Assembly: GCF_009192945.1 (NCBI RefSeq)
Contig: NZ_NSET01000003.1
Coordinates: 1 to 60,626 of the forward strand
Origin: Xanthomonas maliensis
Lineage (GTDB): Bacteria; Pseudomonadota; Gammaproteobacteria; Xanthomonadales; Xanthomonadaceae
Reading direction: 5' to 3'
Length of the DNA: 60,626 nt
Below are positions 1-9,066 of the stretch, piece after piece; within the stretch, counting starts at the first letter, position 1; each line of letters starts with the position of its first letter. The notes beneath the pieces were generated by a model. That model did no database searches. It was given only the letters and a program-made list of their open reading frames with translations, and had not been told where the DNA came from. A program made the translations under genes and the position numbers.

Positions 1-140
1 CGCGCATCGCCGACGTGCTGGCGATCGAGCTCGATGCCGTCAGTGTCAAGGCGACCACCAGCGAACAACTCGGCTTCACCGGCCGCAGCGAGGGGATCGC
101 CGCCCAGGCGGCCGTGCTGCTGGGCCGGATCGCGCCCTGA
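1..140 (+). CDS. ispF: 2-C-methyl-D-erythritol 2,4-cyclodiphosphate synthase, C-terminal end (partial)
   Basis: The frame starting at base 3 is open to the left edge and ends at TGA 138-140. It gives the family C-terminus: [19 protein letters not shown] followed by a short hydrophobic helix. IspF forms the cyclic diphosphate intermediate of the MEP isoprenoid pathway in the cytoplasm. The KATT and GFTGRxEG segments lie at the trimer active site in this family. Only about 45 residues are visible, so nothing can be said about the start or promoter. truD follows closely on the same strand, a common pairing in gammaproteobacteria. Confidence 0.9.
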   Translation, partial: RIADVLAIELDAVSVKATTSEQLGFTGRSEGIAAQAAVLLGRIAP

Positions 141-241
141 AATTTATCGCTGCGGGCCGCATGGCGCCGCAGCGTTCTGTGCCGACTGACCATGCCGGTC
201 AGGCGTCAATGTCCGGATCGAAGGCCCAAGTGAGTTCCCGC

Positions 242-1336
242 ATGCATGATGCTTCCTCCCTGCCGCGCGCGCACGGCGCTGCGGTGCTGACCGCGCACAT
301 GCGCAGCGTGCCGGATGATTTTCAGGTCGACGAACTGCCGGCCTTTGCGGCCTCCGGCGAGGGCGAGCACCTGCTGTTGAGCGTGCGCAAGCGCGGACAG
401 AACACCGCCTATGTGGCCAAGCGGATCGCGCAATGGGCCGGCATTCCCGAGATGGGCGTCGGCTATGCCGGCCTGAAGGATCGCCATGCAGTGACCACCC
501 AGCGCTTCAGTGTGCATCTGCCGCGCCGCGTCGCCCCCGATCTCGCCGCGCTCGACGATGCCAACGTGCAAGTGGTCGAACACCATTGGCATAACCGCAA
601 GTTGCAACGCGGCGCCTTGCAGGGGAATCGCTTCGTGCTTACGTTGCGGCAGGTGCAGGGCGAGCGCGCGGCCATCGAGCAGCGGCTGCAGGCGATCGCT
701 GCGCGCGGACTTCCCAACTGGTTTGGCGAGCAGCGCTTCGGTCGCGACGGCGGCAATGTGGCCACCGCCTTGGCGATGTTCGGGCATGTCGAACAGGCGG
801 ACGGCAGCCTGACGTCGGCGCCGAAGCGGCGTCTGCGCAACGACCAGCGCGCCTTGATGCTGTCGGCCGCGCGGTCGGCATTGTTCAACCGCGTGCTGTC
901 CGCGCGCGTGGCGCAGGCGTGCTGGGATACGCCGCTGGAAGGCGAAGCGTGGATGTTGGATGGCTCGCGCAGCGTATTCGGCCCCGAGCCCTGGACCGAT
1001 GTATTGGCCGAGCGACTGGCCCGTTTCGATATCCATCCCAGTGGGCCGTTGTGGGGCGCAGGCGCCTTGCGTTCCAGCGGTGAGGCGGCGGCACTGGAAC
1101 AGCAGGCCTTGTCCGACGCGCAATCGCAGGCCTTGCGTGCGGGGTTGGAAGCCGCCGGCTTGAAGCAGGAGCGGCGCGCATTACGGTTGCGCCCGCTCGA
1201 GCTGCAGTTTCAATGGCGCGACGCGCAGACCCTGGAGGTGGCCTTTGCGCTGCCGCCGGGCTGCTACGCCACCGCGCTGTTGTGGGAGCTGGGCGATGTG
1301 AGCGACGTCAGCCAGGCCGATTCCGCGACGCACTGA
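242..1336 (+). CDS. truD: tRNA pseudouridine(13) synthase TruD
   Basis: The 364-residue protein matches TruD throughout. It has GLKDRHAV with the catalytic aspartate at residue 80 (the E. coli position), [24 protein letters not shown] and [10 protein letters not shown]. TruD converts U13 to pseudouridine in tRNA-Glu. The frame is open further upstream to an ATG at 161, but the 27 extra residues do not resemble the family, and starting at [12 protein letters not shown] puts the conserved pattern at the expected positions. The gene runs in the same direction as ispF. Downstream an 8-bp hairpin (1352-1373, CGAGCGGC/GCCGCTCG) without a T-run separates it from the convergent Smr gene. Confidence 0.93.
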   Translation: MHDASSLPRAHGAAVLTAHMRSVPDDFQVDELPAFAASGEGEHLLLSVRKRGQNTAYVAKRIAQWAGIPEMGVGYAGLKDRHAVTTQRFSVHLPRRVAPDLAALDDANVQVVEHHWHNRKLQRGALQGNRFVLTLRQVQGERAAIEQRLQAIAARGLPNWFGEQRFGRDGGNVATALAMFGHVEQADGSLTSAPKRRLRNDQRALMLSAARSALFNRVLSARVAQACWDTPLEGEAWMLDGSRSVFGPEPWTDVLAERLARFDIHPSGPLWGAGALRSSGEAAALEQQALSDAQSQALRAGLEAAGLKQERRALRLRPLELQFQWRDAQTLEVAFALPPGCYATALLWELGDVSDVSQADSATH

Positions 1337-1485
1337 TCACGTATCGATCGCCGAGCGGCAACCCAGCCGCTCGCTTCGGCAGCGATGTGCGCTACCGCCG
1401 CACATCGGCGTTTGGCGACGCAAGCATGAGCCTGCCGTCGCAGTGAGTCACGGTCGGCCGTCTGTTGCCATCGCCGCGCCGCTGC

Positions 1486-2025
1486 TCAGCGCCGCGCCAG
1501 CAGCACCAGCAAGGCGCCGGTGCCGCCCTGTGTCGGGGGTGCCGAATGAAAGGCGAGTACGTCGTTGCGTTGGCGCAACAGGCGATCCACCAGATTCTTC
1601 AGTACCGGCGCGCCGTTGTCCGATTGCAGCCCCTTGCCATGGATGATGCGCACGCAGCCATGCTCGTGCGCATGCGCTTCGGCCAGGAACTGCCGCAGCA
1701 AGGCTTCCGCCTGTGCGGCCGTGGCGCCATGCAGGTCCAGCTCGTCCTGCACCGAGAACTGCCCGCGCTTGAGGCGCTGGAACAGTCGCGCCGGCAAGCT
1801 GTCGCGTCGATAGCTGGCGGTGTCGCCGGCCTCCAGCGGTGCGCTGCTGCGAAGCAATCGGGCGAATTCGCCTTGCGCCTCCGCCTCGTCGCGCTCGGCC
1901 ATGCGCGCGCGCGGCTTGGGGCGCGGCGGCGTATTGGCCGGCGGCGCGACCGGGCGGAGCGGGGTGACCTCGCCGATCGCGGCGCGAAACAGCGCGGCAT
2001 CGTCTTCGTCTTCGGGGTGCGACAT
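1486..2025 (-). CDS. Smr domain protein (SmrA/YdaL-type DNA endonuclease family)
   Basis: This 179-residue protein has a charged, proline-rich N-terminal half (PPRPKPRARMAERDEAEAQG) and a C-terminal Smr domain. The domain shows both signatures: DELDLHG with the following helix, and VRIIHGKGLQS. The C-terminus ends in a short hydrophobic strand (GALLVLLARR). Stand-alone Smr proteins of this architecture have been shown to nick DNA, but the cellular role is uncertain. The start MSHPEDEDD was chosen because the 22 residues upstream look untranslated. The gene is convergent with truD and divergent from surE. Confidence 0.85.
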   Translation of the reverse strand: MSHPEDEDDAALFRAAIGEVTPLRPVAPPANTPPRPKPRARMAERDEAEAQGEFARLLRSSAPLEAGDTASYRRDSLPARLFQRLKRGQFSVQDELDLHGATAAQAEALLRQFLAEAHAHEHGCVRIIHGKGLQSDNGAPVLKNLVDRLLRQRNDVLAFHSAPPTQGGTGALLVLLARR

Positions 2026-2125
2026 GCTGCCAGCGTAGCGCGCCCGGTCGCAGGTGCAAGCGAAGATCGAGCGGGAAGGGGGCGGGCGCATCCGGTATCA
2101 TGGTCCGGCTTTTCCGAGGAGTCCC

Positions 2126-2905
2126 ATGCGCGTACTGGTTAGCAACGACGATGGCGTCGACGCCCCCGGCATCCAGATCCTGGCCGAGGCGCTGCGCCAG
2201 GCCGGTCATGAGGTGATGGTGGTCGCGCCCGATCGCGATCGCTCTGGCGCCAGCAATTCGCTGACGCTGGATGTGCCCATTCGTACCCGCCGGATCGATG
2301 CCCAGACCTGTGCGGTCGCCGGCACCCCGACCGACTGCGTGCATCTGGCCTTGACCGGCATGCTCGACTACGACCCCGATATCGTGGTGTCGGGCATCAA
2401 CAACAGCGCCAATCTCGGCGATGACGTGATCTATTCCGGCACCGTGTCGGCGGCGATGGAAGGTCGCTTCCTCGGTCTGCCGGCGGTCGCAGTGTCGCTG
2501 GTCACGCACAACCACCAGGCACACAATTACGAGACCGCCGCGCGCGCAGCGGTGGAGATCGTGGCGCGGCTGAAGGCCGATCCGTTGCCGGCCGACACCA
2601 TTCTCAACGTCAACGTGCCGGACCTGGCTTGGTCGGACATGCGCGGTTTCGAGGTCACCCGGCTCGGCAACCGCCATCGCTCCGAGCCCTGTGTCCCGCA
2701 GAGCGACCCGCGTGGGCGCACCGTGTACTGGATCGGCCCGGCCGGGCCGGAGCAGGACGCGGGGCCGGGCACCGATTTCCATGCGGTGCGGACCGGGTAT
2801 ATCTCGATCACGCCGATCCATGTCGATCTGACCCGTTACCAGGCGCTGGAGACGGTGGCCGGCTGGGTCGGCGGCCTCACCGCCGCGCTGGACGGCCCGG
2901 CATGA
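2126..2905 (+). CDS. surE: 5'/3'-nucleotidase SurE
   Basis: The 259-residue protein begins [15 protein letters not shown] with the metal-binding aspartates at residues 8 and 9. It continues with [12 protein letters not shown], the strand-loop [27 protein letters not shown] and a C-terminal dimerisation segment, as in SurE. The enzyme removes phosphate from nucleoside 5'- and 3'-monophosphates and short polyphosphates. The start is the ATG after GAGGAG; upstream codons in the same frame are not conserved. A TATCAT hexamer lies about 25 bp before the start and could be part of the promoter. The stop overlaps the pcm start (ATGA), so the two are probably translationally coupled. Confidence 0.95.
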   Translation: MRVLVSNDDGVDAPGIQILAEALRQAGHEVMVVAPDRDRSGASNSLTLDVPIRTRRIDAQTCAVAGTPTDCVHLALTGMLDYDPDIVVSGINNSANLGDDVIYSGTVSAAMEGRFLGLPAVAVSLVTHNHQAHNYETAARAAVEIVARLKADPLPADTILNVNVPDLAWSDMRGFEVTRLGNRHRSEPCVPQSDPRGRTVYWIGPAGPEQDAGPGTDFHAVRTGYISITPIHVDLTRYQALETVAGWVGGLTAALDGPA

Positions 2906-3579
2906 CCCCACGGCTGCGCCTGCAACCGGAAGCGGTCGGCATCGGCATGACCTCGCAACGGGTACGCGACCGTCTGGTCGAACGGCTGCGCGAGGCGGGT
3001 ATCCAGGACGAGGCCACGCTCAACGCCGTGCGCACCGTGCCGCGTCACTTGTTCATCGATGAGGCGCTGGCCTCGCGCGCCTACGAAGACACCGCGCTGC
3101 CGATCGGTCATGGGCAGACCATCTCCCAACCGTGGGTCGTGGCACGCATGACCGAAGCGGTGCTGCAGGTGATGCCGAGCAAGGTGCTGGAAGTGGGCAC
3201 CGGCTCCGGTTACCAGGGCGCGATCCTGGCCGCGCTCGGTCTGGAGGTTTACACCGTCGAGCGCATCGGCGACCTCTTGCGACAGGCGCGCAAGCGCTTC
3301 CGCCAACTCGGTATGAATGTCCGCAGCAAGCACGACGATGGCCGTATCGGCTGGCCCGAACATGGGCCGTACGACGCCATCGTCGTCACTGCCGCTGCGC
3401 CGGCGCTGGTGGATGCGCTGATCGACCAGCTTGCCGTTGGCGGTCGCCTGGTGGCGCCGGTCGGTGGTGCGTCCGCGCAGTCGTTGGTGCAGCTGACGCG
3501 CGCGGACGACGGCAGCATCGCGCAACAGATTCTGGCCCCGGTCACGTTCGTCCCGCTGTTGTCGGGCATGCTGGATTAA
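2902..3579 (+). CDS. pcm: Protein-L-isoaspartate O-methyltransferase
   Basis: The 225-residue protein carries [40 protein letters not shown], the hallmark of Pcm, followed by the SAM-binding motif [11 protein letters not shown] and a C-terminal half with VAPVGG. It methylates isoaspartyl residues so that damaged proteins can be repaired. It has about 15 more N-terminal residues than the E. coli enzyme; [10 protein letters not shown] at residue 15 is an alternative start. The 4-bp overlap with surE favours the longer form. It is the second gene of the surE-pcm-yqaA-nlpD group. Confidence 0.95.
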   Translation: MTPRLRLQPEAVGIGMTSQRVRDRLVERLREAGIQDEATLNAVRTVPRHLFIDEALASRAYEDTALPIGHGQTISQPWVVARMTEAVLQVMPSKVLEVGTGSGYQGAILAALGLEVYTVERIGDLLRQARKRFRQLGMNVRSKHDDGRIGWPEHGPYDAIVVTAAAPALVDALIDQLAVGGRLVAPVGGASAQSLVQLTRADDGSIAQQILAPVTFVPLLSGMLD

Positions 3580-3596
3580 TCCATGAGAATTTCTCG

Positions 3597-4211
3597 ATGA
3601 AACTATTCGGGCCGTTGTACGACGTGGCCATTCGTTGGTCTCGCCACCGCCGCGCGCCAGCGCTGTTGACCGGCCTCAGCTTCATCGAAGGCTTCATCTT
3701 CCCGGTACCGCCGGAAGTGATGCTGGCGCCGATGTCGCTGGCCGCGCCGAAGCGCGCGCTGTGGTTCGCGACCTTGAGTCTGTCGGGTTCGCTGGCCGGT
3801 GCGCTGGTCGGCTATCTGCTGGGCCACTTCGCGTTCGCCGCGATGCAGCCGTTGATCGACTGGCTGGGCTGGGGGCCGCGCATCGACGAGCAGGTGCAGC
3901 ACCTGCGGCAAGTCGTCGCCGAATCGCCGTGGAAGGCATTCTGGCTGCTGGTGATCGTGGGCTTTACCCCGATCCCATTGAAGATCTTCACCTGGGCGTC
4001 GGGCGTGGTCGGCGTGCCGATCCTGCCGTTCGTCGCCAGCATGCTGGTCGGGCGGGGCAAGCGGGTGTTTCTGGTGGCCGGCGCGATCCGTCTGGGCGGA
4101 GCGCGCGCTGAGGCAGCGTTGCATCGCTGGATCGAGCCGCTCGGCTGGGTGGCGACCGCGGTACTGGTCGGTGGGGCCGGTTGGTTGGCGTGGAGGGCGA
4201 TGAACGGATGA
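3597..4211 (+). CDS. yqaA: YqaA family membrane protein (DedA/VTT superfamily)
   Basis: The 204-residue protein has about four to five hydrophobic segments. It contains the VTT-type sequence FIEGFIFPVPPEVMLAPMSL, a Gly-rich membrane segment (SGSLAGALVGYLLGHFAF), and the conserved loop IVGFTPIPLKIFTWASGVVG. VTT/DedA proteins are inner-membrane proteins, and several are linked to lipid scrambling or carrier-lipid recycling; the specific role of YqaA is unknown. The gene lies 17 bp after pcm, and its TGA overlaps the ATG of nlpD, so it is part of the same transcription unit. Confidence 0.85.
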   Translation: MKLFGPLYDVAIRWSRHRRAPALLTGLSFIEGFIFPVPPEVMLAPMSLAAPKRALWFATLSLSGSLAGALVGYLLGHFAFAAMQPLIDWLGWGPRIDEQVQHLRQVVAESPWKAFWLLVIVGFTPIPLKIFTWASGVVGVPILPFVASMLVGRGKRVFLVAGAIRLGGARAEAALHRWIEPLGWVATAVLVGGAGWLAWRAMNG

Positions 4212-4981
4212 GTAGGACGCAGATGATGTCGGCACGGACAATGACGGTGATGCTGGCGCTGGCAACGGTGCTGACGGCGTGCAGCAGCGCGACGGTGGTA
4301 CGTTCGCCGACGGGAGGTTCCAGCGCGGGCGCACGTCCGGCCACGGCGCGGCCATCGGTGCCGCGTCCCGGCGCCACGGTGACGGTGCAACGCGGCGACA
4401 CGCTCTATGCGATCTCGCGGCGGACCAACATCAGCGCCGCCGACCTGGCGGCCTGGAACGGCCTGTCCTCGCCCAACACCATTTATCCCGGGCAGACCTT
4501 GAAACTGTATCCCGCTGGCGCAGGCAGCCGGCCCGCCAATAGCGCACCGGTGGCAGGTAGCCCGGTGCCGGCGCGGCCACCGGCACCGACCACGGCGCCT
4601 CCCAGCAGCGGCTTCACCTGGCGCTGGCCGGCCGATGGCGTGGTCGTGGGCACGTTCGTCAGCGGCGAGACCACCAAGCAGGGTGTGGATATCGCCGGCG
4701 CCAGTGGACAAGCGGTGCGCGCCGCTGCCGACGGCGTGGTGGTGTATTCCGGCGCAGGCCTGGTCGGCTACGGCGAACTGATCATCATCAAGCACAACGA
4801 TCAATGGTTGTCGGCCTATGGCCACAACCGCAAACGCCTGGTCAACGAGGGCCAGAACGTGAAGGCGGGGCAGCAGATCGCCGAAATGGGCCGCAGCGGC
4901 GCCGCGCGCGACATGCTGCATTTCGAGATCCGCTACAACGGCAAGCCGGTGGATCCGTTGCTGTATTTGCCGAAGAAGTGA
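4208..4981 (+). CDS. nlpD: NlpD-type murein hydrolase activator lipoprotein (LysM + degenerate M23)
   Basis: The 257-residue precursor has an N-terminal lipoprotein signal ending in the lipobox VLTAC. A LysM domain follows (QRGDTLYAISRRTNISAADL, about residues 59-100), then a Pro/Ala-rich linker and a C-terminal LytM/M23 domain. That domain has GVDIAG in place of the zinc-binding HxxxD motif but keeps LHFEIRYNGKPVDPLLYLP. This is the degenerate, non-catalytic NlpD arrangement; NlpD activates the amidase AmiC at the septum in E. coli. The start MSRTQMMSARTM overlaps the yqaA stop. In enterics and pseudomonads rpoS follows nlpD; here it does not. The gene ends two bases before a GGGACCC repeat. 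Confidence 0.92.
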   Translation: MSRTQMMSARTMTVMLALATVLTACSSATVVRSPTGGSSAGARPATARPSVPRPGATVTVQRGDTLYAISRRTNISAADLAAWNGLSSPNTIYPGQTLKLYPAGAGSRPANSAPVAGSPVPARPPAPTTAPPSSGFTWRWPADGVVVGTFVSGETTKQGVDIAGASGQAVRAAADGVVVYSGAGLVGYGELIIIKHNDQWLSAYGHNRKRLVNEGQNVKAGQQIAEMGRSGAARDMLHFEIRYNGKPVDPLLYLPKK

Positions 4982-4983
4982 GG

Positions 4984-5011
4984 GGGACCCGGGACCCGGG
5001 ACCCGGAACCC
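4984..5011 (+). repeat. Tandem GGGACCC heptads, left arm of an inverted pair
   Basis: There are three perfect GGGACCC copies (4984-5004) and one variant GGAACCC (5005-5011). They begin two bases after the nlpD stop. The reverse complement occurs as three GGGTCCC copies about 250 bp away, so the two arms could pair over 21 bp. Confidence 0.85.
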
Positions 5012-5259
5012 GCAAAAGCCAGCTTCGGTAGCCTTGTTGCGACGTGATGTATTCGATGTTCGAGGGTGCTTCGTCGAGGTGATCGAACGCTTGCCGCGCA
5101 GGCTGCGATCTCTGCGGGCGTGCGCGCCGAGCTGCCGCAAGCGTCATGAACGCCGGGCTGTGCGGCCGAACAGCCGCTGGTTACGCCGGTCGCATCTGCC
5201 TGTTCGCCTTACCTGGGTGGCAGTTGACACTTAAGAAGCCTGCGAGATGGATGCTTCGC
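5012..5259. other. Intergenic segment bounded by inverted GGGACCC arms, no gene seen
   Basis: These 248 bp lie between the ends of two convergent genes. Open frames here are short, have no convincing ribosome binding site and resemble no family I know. The segment contains a small internal hairpin (GCTGT GCGGCCGA ACAGC, near 5157-5174). Direct repeats at its outer edges are not obvious. It could be the loop of a large terminator-like structure or the core of a small repetitive element. Confidence 0.5.
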
Positions 5260-5280
5260 GGGTCCCGGGTCCCGGGTCCC
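5260..5280 (-). repeat. Tandem GGGACCC heptads, right arm of an inverted pair
   Basis: Three perfect GGGTCCC copies are the exact reverse complement of the three perfect heptads that follow nlpD. They end nine bases before the stop codon of the convergent Mth938-type gene, so both arms hug the ends of the flanking coding regions. Confidence 0.85.
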
Positions 5281-5289
5281 GATCCTTCT

Positions 5290-5664
5290 TCATCCCGCCA
5301 AAATCATCGCCAGCGCCACCCGCCGGCCTTCGCTGGCCAGCACGTTGTAGGTACGTGCGGCGGCGGCATTGCTCATCGCTTCCAGGCCGATGCCGCGGGT
5401 CAGGCAGGCCGCCAGCACCTCGGTCGGGGGAAATCCCTGCTGTTCGCCGGTCCCGAGCAGGACCACGGCCGGCTGCAGCTGCAGCACCGCGTCCATATGC
5501 GTGGGTTGCAACTGGTCCAGGCCGGCGACCGGCCACTGCTCGACCAGAGTGTCGGGCATCAGGATGAAGCTCTGTTGCAGGATTTGCTCGTTCACCTTGG
5601 CATGGCGGCCATCGGCGGCGCGTAGGGCATAGGCGTAGTCGGGGTGTTCCTGGCTCAGGGGCAT
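5290..5664 (-). CDS. Mth938-like domain (DUF498/NDUFAF3-type) protein
   Basis: The 124-residue protein starts MPLSQEHPDYAYALRAADG. It has the family core: VNEQILQQSFILMPDTLV, then AVVLLGTGEQQGFPPTEVLAACLTRGIGLEAMSNAAAARTYNVLASEGRRVALAMIL. Mitochondrial relatives (NDUFAF3) help assemble complex I; the bacterial role is not established, so no function is assigned. The start was chosen where similarity begins; the frame continues 27 codons further without family features. Its start lies 19 bp downstream of the yhbY stop, so the two may be co-transcribed. Confidence 0.8.
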   Translation of the reverse strand: MPLSQEHPDYAYALRAADGRHAKVNEQILQQSFILMPDTLVEQWPVAGLDQLQPTHMDAVLQLQPAVVLLGTGEQQGFPPTEVLAACLTRGIGLEAMSNAAAARTYNVLASEGRRVALAMILAG

Positions 5665-5683
5665 GGCGGACTCGGTAGGACGG

Positions 5684-5989
5684 TCAGCTGCGCGGCAGCA
5701 CGATCTGGCGCTTGTCTTTGCTGGGGCGATAGAGAATGGCGACATGGCCGATGCGCTGCACCAGCGCGCTGCCGGTGTGGGCAGTGATCTCGGCGATCAG
5801 GGCATCGCGGGTCTCGCGATCTTCTGCGGCCACCTTCACCTTGACCAGCTCATGCCGCTCCAGCACCTCCTCCAGTTCGGCCAAAAAGGCGGGAGTGACC
5901 CCCTTGCCGCCGGTCTGCAGCAGTGCCTTGAGGTCGTGGGCCTGGCCGCGCAGGAAACGGGTCTGAGCGGGGGTAAGAGCGATGGACAT
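5684..5989 (-). CDS. yhbY: YhbY family ribosome-assembly RNA-binding protein (CRM domain)
   Basis: This 101-residue single CRM-domain protein has LTPAQTRFLRGQAHDLKALLQTGGKGVTPAFLAELEEVLERHELVKVKV, with the GxxG-like TGGKG loop, and ends IGHVAILYRPSKDKRQIVLPR. YhbY associates with pre-50S ribosomal particles in E. coli. It is divergent from rlmE with about 64 bp between the starts; the same yhbY/ftsJ(rlmE)-ftsH order is found in E. coli, which supports both calls. Confidence 0.92.
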   Translation of the reverse strand: MSIALTPAQTRFLRGQAHDLKALLQTGGKGVTPAFLAELEEVLERHELVKVKVAAEDRETRDALIAEITAHTGSALVQRIGHVAILYRPSKDKRQIVLPRS

Positions 5990-6053
5990 GCAGGATCGAC
6001 AGGAAGCAAAGGGCGTTCAGGGTATCATGACGGCCCGTTTGGACCCTTCCGTC

Positions 6054-6686
6054 ATGCCCTCCCGCAGCAAAAGCAGCCAGCGTTGGCTCAAGGAACATTT
6101 CGCCGATCCCTACGTCAAGAAAGCGCAGGCCGAGGGCATGCGGTCGCGTGCGGCCTACAAGCTGGAAGAGCTGCTGGAGCGCGACCGGCTGCTCAAACCG
6201 GACATGGTGGTGGTCGATCTGGGGGCCGCGCCCGGCGGCTGGTCGCAGCAGGTCCGCAAGTCGATGGGCGAGCGTGGCCGGGTGCTGGCGCTGGACATCC
6301 TGGACATGCCGCCGCTGGCGGGGGTGGAGTTCCTTCACGGCGACTTCAGGGAGCAAGACGTCCTATCGCAACTGGAGGCCATGCTGGGGGATGTGCCGGT
6401 AGACCTTGTCCTGTCGGATATGGCCCCCAATAAGAGTGGCATGGACGCGGTCGACCAACCGCGGATGATGCACCTGGCCGAGCTGGCCATGGAGTTCGCC
6501 GACAACCACCTGAAGCCGGGCGGGGCGTTCCTGATCAAGCTCTTCCAGGGCGTCGGATTCGACGATTACATTCGCGAGCTTCGCCGCCGCTATGACAAGG
6601 TGACGATCCGCAAGCCGGCGGCCTCGCGCAAGCGGTCGCCGGAAGTTTATGCGCTCGGTCAGGGCAAGCGTGCCCAGATCAAGTAA
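6054..6686 (+). CDS. rlmE: 23S rRNA (uridine-2'-O)-methyltransferase RlmE (FtsJ)
   Basis: The 210-residue protein has the RrmJ fold and the K-D-K-E catalytic set: RSRAAYKLEEL (Lys), LVLSDMAPNKSG (Asp), FLIKLFQG (Lys) and RKRSPEVYALG (Glu). The SAM motif is VVDLGAAPGGWSQ. It methylates U2552 of 23S rRNA in the A loop. MPSRSKSSQRW was chosen as start; an in-frame ATG nine codons upstream (6027) is an alternative and lies by a TATCAT promoter-like hexamer. ftsH follows on the same strand. Confidence 0.95.
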   Translation: MPSRSKSSQRWLKEHFADPYVKKAQAEGMRSRAAYKLEELLERDRLLKPDMVVVDLGAAPGGWSQQVRKSMGERGRVLALDILDMPPLAGVEFLHGDFREQDVLSQLEAMLGDVPVDLVLSDMAPNKSGMDAVDQPRMMHLAELAMEFADNHLKPGGAFLIKLFQGVGFDDYIRELRRRYDKVTIRKPAASRKRSPEVYALGQGKRAQIK

Positions 6687-6744
6687 GCTGCCAACGACCA
6701 CCGCATCACGCATCGAAGAGTAGAGGGCACCGGAGCCAATGAGG

Positions 6745-8685
6745 ATGAACGACTTGACCAAGAATTTGCTGTTATGGGTAGTCGTCGCGGTGGTGCTGAT
6801 GGTGGTCTTCCAGAGCTTCTCGCCGCGGATGGCCGGCGGCGCCGGCACCGATTCGATCACCTATACCCAGTTTCTGAAGGAAGTGGACGCCGGCCGCGTG
6901 AAGTCGGTGGACTACACCGATGAAACCGGTCTGTCGGTCAATGCGATCCGCTTCAAGCGTGCCGACGGCACCGAGGGCACGGTCTACGGCCCGCGTGACG
7001 ACAAGCTGGTCGACGTGCTCTACAGCAAGAACATCGAAATGACGCGGCAGAAGCCGGCCACCGGCCCGGGTTTCTGGTCGCTGGTGCTGAATTTCCTGCC
7101 GGTCATCCTGATCATCGGCTTCTGGCTGTTCATCATGCGCCAGATGCAGGGTGGCGGTGGCGGTGCCAAGGGGGCGATGAGCTTCGGCAAGTCGCGCGCC
7201 AAGTTGCAGGGTGAGGACCAGGTCAAGGTCACGTTCGCCGACGTTGCTGGTTGCGACGAGGCCAAGGAAGAAGTCGGCGAGCTGGTCGACTTCCTGCGCG
7301 ACCCCACCAAGTTCACCAAGCTCGGCGGCAAGATCCCGCGCGGCGTGTTGATGGTCGGCCCGCCGGGCACCGGCAAGACGCTGTTGGCCAAGGCCATTGC
7401 CGGCGAGGCCAAGGTGCCGTTCTTCTCGATCTCCGGTTCGGATTTCGTCGAGATGTTCGTCGGCGTCGGTGCCAGCCGCGTGCGCGACATGTTCGAGCAG
7501 GCCAAGAAGCATGCGCCGTGCATCATCTTCATCGACGAGATCGATGCGGTCGGCCGTCATCGCGGTGCTGGCTTGGGCGGCGGTCACGACGAGCGCGAGC
7601 AGACCTTGAACCAGCTGCTGGTCGAGATGGACGGCTTCGAAGGGGGCGAGGGCGTGATCGTCATCGCCGCGACCAACCGTCCGGACGTGCTGGATCCTGC
7701 GCTGCTGCGCCCGGGTCGCTTCGACCGTCAGGTGGTGGTGGGGCTGCCGGACGTGAAGGGTCGCGAGCAGATCCTGCGCGTGCACATGCGCAAGCTGCCG
7801 CTGGCCGACGATGTCGAGCCGCTGGTGATTGCGCGCGGCACCCCGGGGTTCTCCGGTGCCGACCTGGCCAACCTCTGCAATGAGGCGGCGCTATTCGCCG
7901 CGCGCGGCAACGAGAAGGAGGTCCGGATGGACCACTTCGATCGTGCCCGCGACAAGATCCTGATGGGTGCCGAGCGTCGCTCGATGGCCATGAGCGAGGA
8001 CGAGAAGACCTTGACCGCCTATCACGAGGCCGGTCATGCCATCGTTGGTCGCCTGGTGCCCGAGCACGACCCGGTCTACAAGGTCACCATCATTCCGCGC
8101 GGCCGCGCGCTGGGTGTGACGATGTACCTGCCCGAGGGCGACAAGTACTCGATGAACCGAGTGGCGATCGAATCGCAGCTGTGCTCGCTGTACGGCGGGC
8201 GTGTAGCCGAGGAGCTGATCTTCGGCGGCGACAAGGTCACCACCGGTGCCTCCAACGACATCGAGCGGGCAACCAAGATGGCCCGCAACATGGTGACCAA
8301 GTGGGGCTTGTCCGACGAGTTGGGGCCGGTGGCCTATGGCGAGGAAGAGGACGAGGTGTTCCTCGGTCGTTCGGTGACCCAGCACAAGAACGTCTCCGAC
8401 GAGACCGCGCGCAAGATCGACGAGGTCGTGCGCTCGATCCTCGACAAGGCCTACAGCAAGACCAAGACCATCCTGACCGACAATCTCGACAAGCTGCACA
8501 CGATGTCGCAGCTGCTGTTGCAGTACGAGACCATCGATGCGCCGCAGATCGACGCCATCATGGAAGGCCGCGAGCCGCCGCCGCCGGCTGGTTGGGGCAA
8601 GTCGGGCAAGGATGGCGGCAACAACAATGACAAGGGCAGTCCACGTCCGCTGCCGCCGATCGCCGGTCCGGCCGAACAGCTGTAA
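6745..8685 (+). CDS. ftsH: ATP-dependent zinc metalloprotease FtsH
   Basis: The 646-residue membrane AAA+ protease has a first transmembrane segment at about residues 7-22, a small periplasmic domain and a second segment ([20 protein letters not shown]) at about 112-131. Walker A GPPGTGKT is near residue 205, Walker B is [11 protein letters not shown], the second region of homology is [20 protein letters not shown], and the zinc site HEAGH is at about 427-431. It degrades membrane and short-lived cytoplasmic proteins. The ATG at 6745 is preferred over that at 6739 because of its better distance from GGAG. A strong terminator follows the gene. Confidence 0.97.
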   Translation: MNDLTKNLLLWVVVAVVLMVVFQSFSPRMAGGAGTDSITYTQFLKEVDAGRVKSVDYTDETGLSVNAIRFKRADGTEGTVYGPRDDKLVDVLYSKNIEMTRQKPATGPGFWSLVLNFLPVILIIGFWLFIMRQMQGGGGGAKGAMSFGKSRAKLQGEDQVKVTFADVAGCDEAKEEVGELVDFLRDPTKFTKLGGKIPRGVLMVGPPGTGKTLLAKAIAGEAKVPFFSISGSDFVEMFVGVGASRVRDMFEQAKKHAPCIIFIDEIDAVGRHRGAGLGGGHDEREQTLNQLLVEMDGFEGGEGVIVIAATNRPDVLDPALLRPGRFDRQVVVGLPDVKGREQILRVHMRKLPLADDVEPLVIARGTPGFSGADLANLCNEAALFAARGNEKEVRMDHFDRARDKILMGAERRSMAMSEDEKTLTAYHEAGHAIVGRLVPEHDPVYKVTIIPRGRALGVTMYLPEGDKYSMNRVAIESQLCSLYGGRVAEELIFGGDKVTTGASNDIERATKMARNMVTKWGLSDELGPVAYGEEEDEVFLGRSVTQHKNVSDETARKIDEVVRSILDKAYSKTKTILTDNLDKLHTMSQLLLQYETIDAPQIDAIMEGREPPPPAGWGKSGKDGGNNNDKGSPRPLPPIAGPAEQL

Positions 8686-8707
8686 GCGGCTGGCGCGTCC
8701 GATCGCT

Positions 8708-8746
8708 ACCGAGGCCAGGGCGCAATCCCTGGCCTCGGTGCTTTTG
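8708..8746 (+). terminator. Rho-independent terminator after ftsH
   Basis: A perfect 13-bp stem, ACCGAGGCCAGGG with CCCTGGCCTCGGT, encloses a 6-nt loop and is followed by CTTTT. It sits 22 bp after the ftsH stop. Confidence 0.85.
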
Positions 8747-9066
8747 GAAGGCGGCATCGCCGTAGATCGGTCTGCCCCTGGCGGTGCATGCGATCGGTGC
8801 GGTGCGCGCGCCACTTGTAGCGCTCTGAACGGCTGTCGCAGGTCCTCGGCGATAGCCTGCCGGAACTCAGGTCGAGACTTGCAATACGCAACTGCGCGCC
8901 GACCACTCGCTGGTTGCACGCGGGCGGGCTGCGTGACAATGACGGCCGAGATGGTCGCTGCCTTGGCGGTGGCCAGCGCTGTTGGCCAAGGCGGTGGTCG
9001 ATGGTCCACCGCGCGTCGCACTGGCTTGCTGGCGTGTATCGCCCCACCACTACGAGGAGTTTCCCG
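8747..9066. other. Gene-free leader upstream of folP
   Basis: About 320 bp hold no convincing open frame. An imperfect inverted repeat (CCTTGGC ... GCCAAGG, near 8963-8994) lies about 70-100 bp before folP, and the folP ribosome binding site GAGGAG sits at 9054-9059. The folP promoter presumably lies here but I cannot place it reliably. Confidence 0.5.

Noticed and set aside
206..1123. 305-codon minus-strand frame opposite truD
   Set aside because: Shadow of the truD coding strand with Arg/His/Gln-rich translation and no family features. The same applies to other long antisense frames, such as those opposite the TonB receptor and GH74 genes.
8914..8945. TTGCAC ... ACAATG as a folP promoter
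   Set aside because: Hexamers and spacing are too poor to choose it over background.
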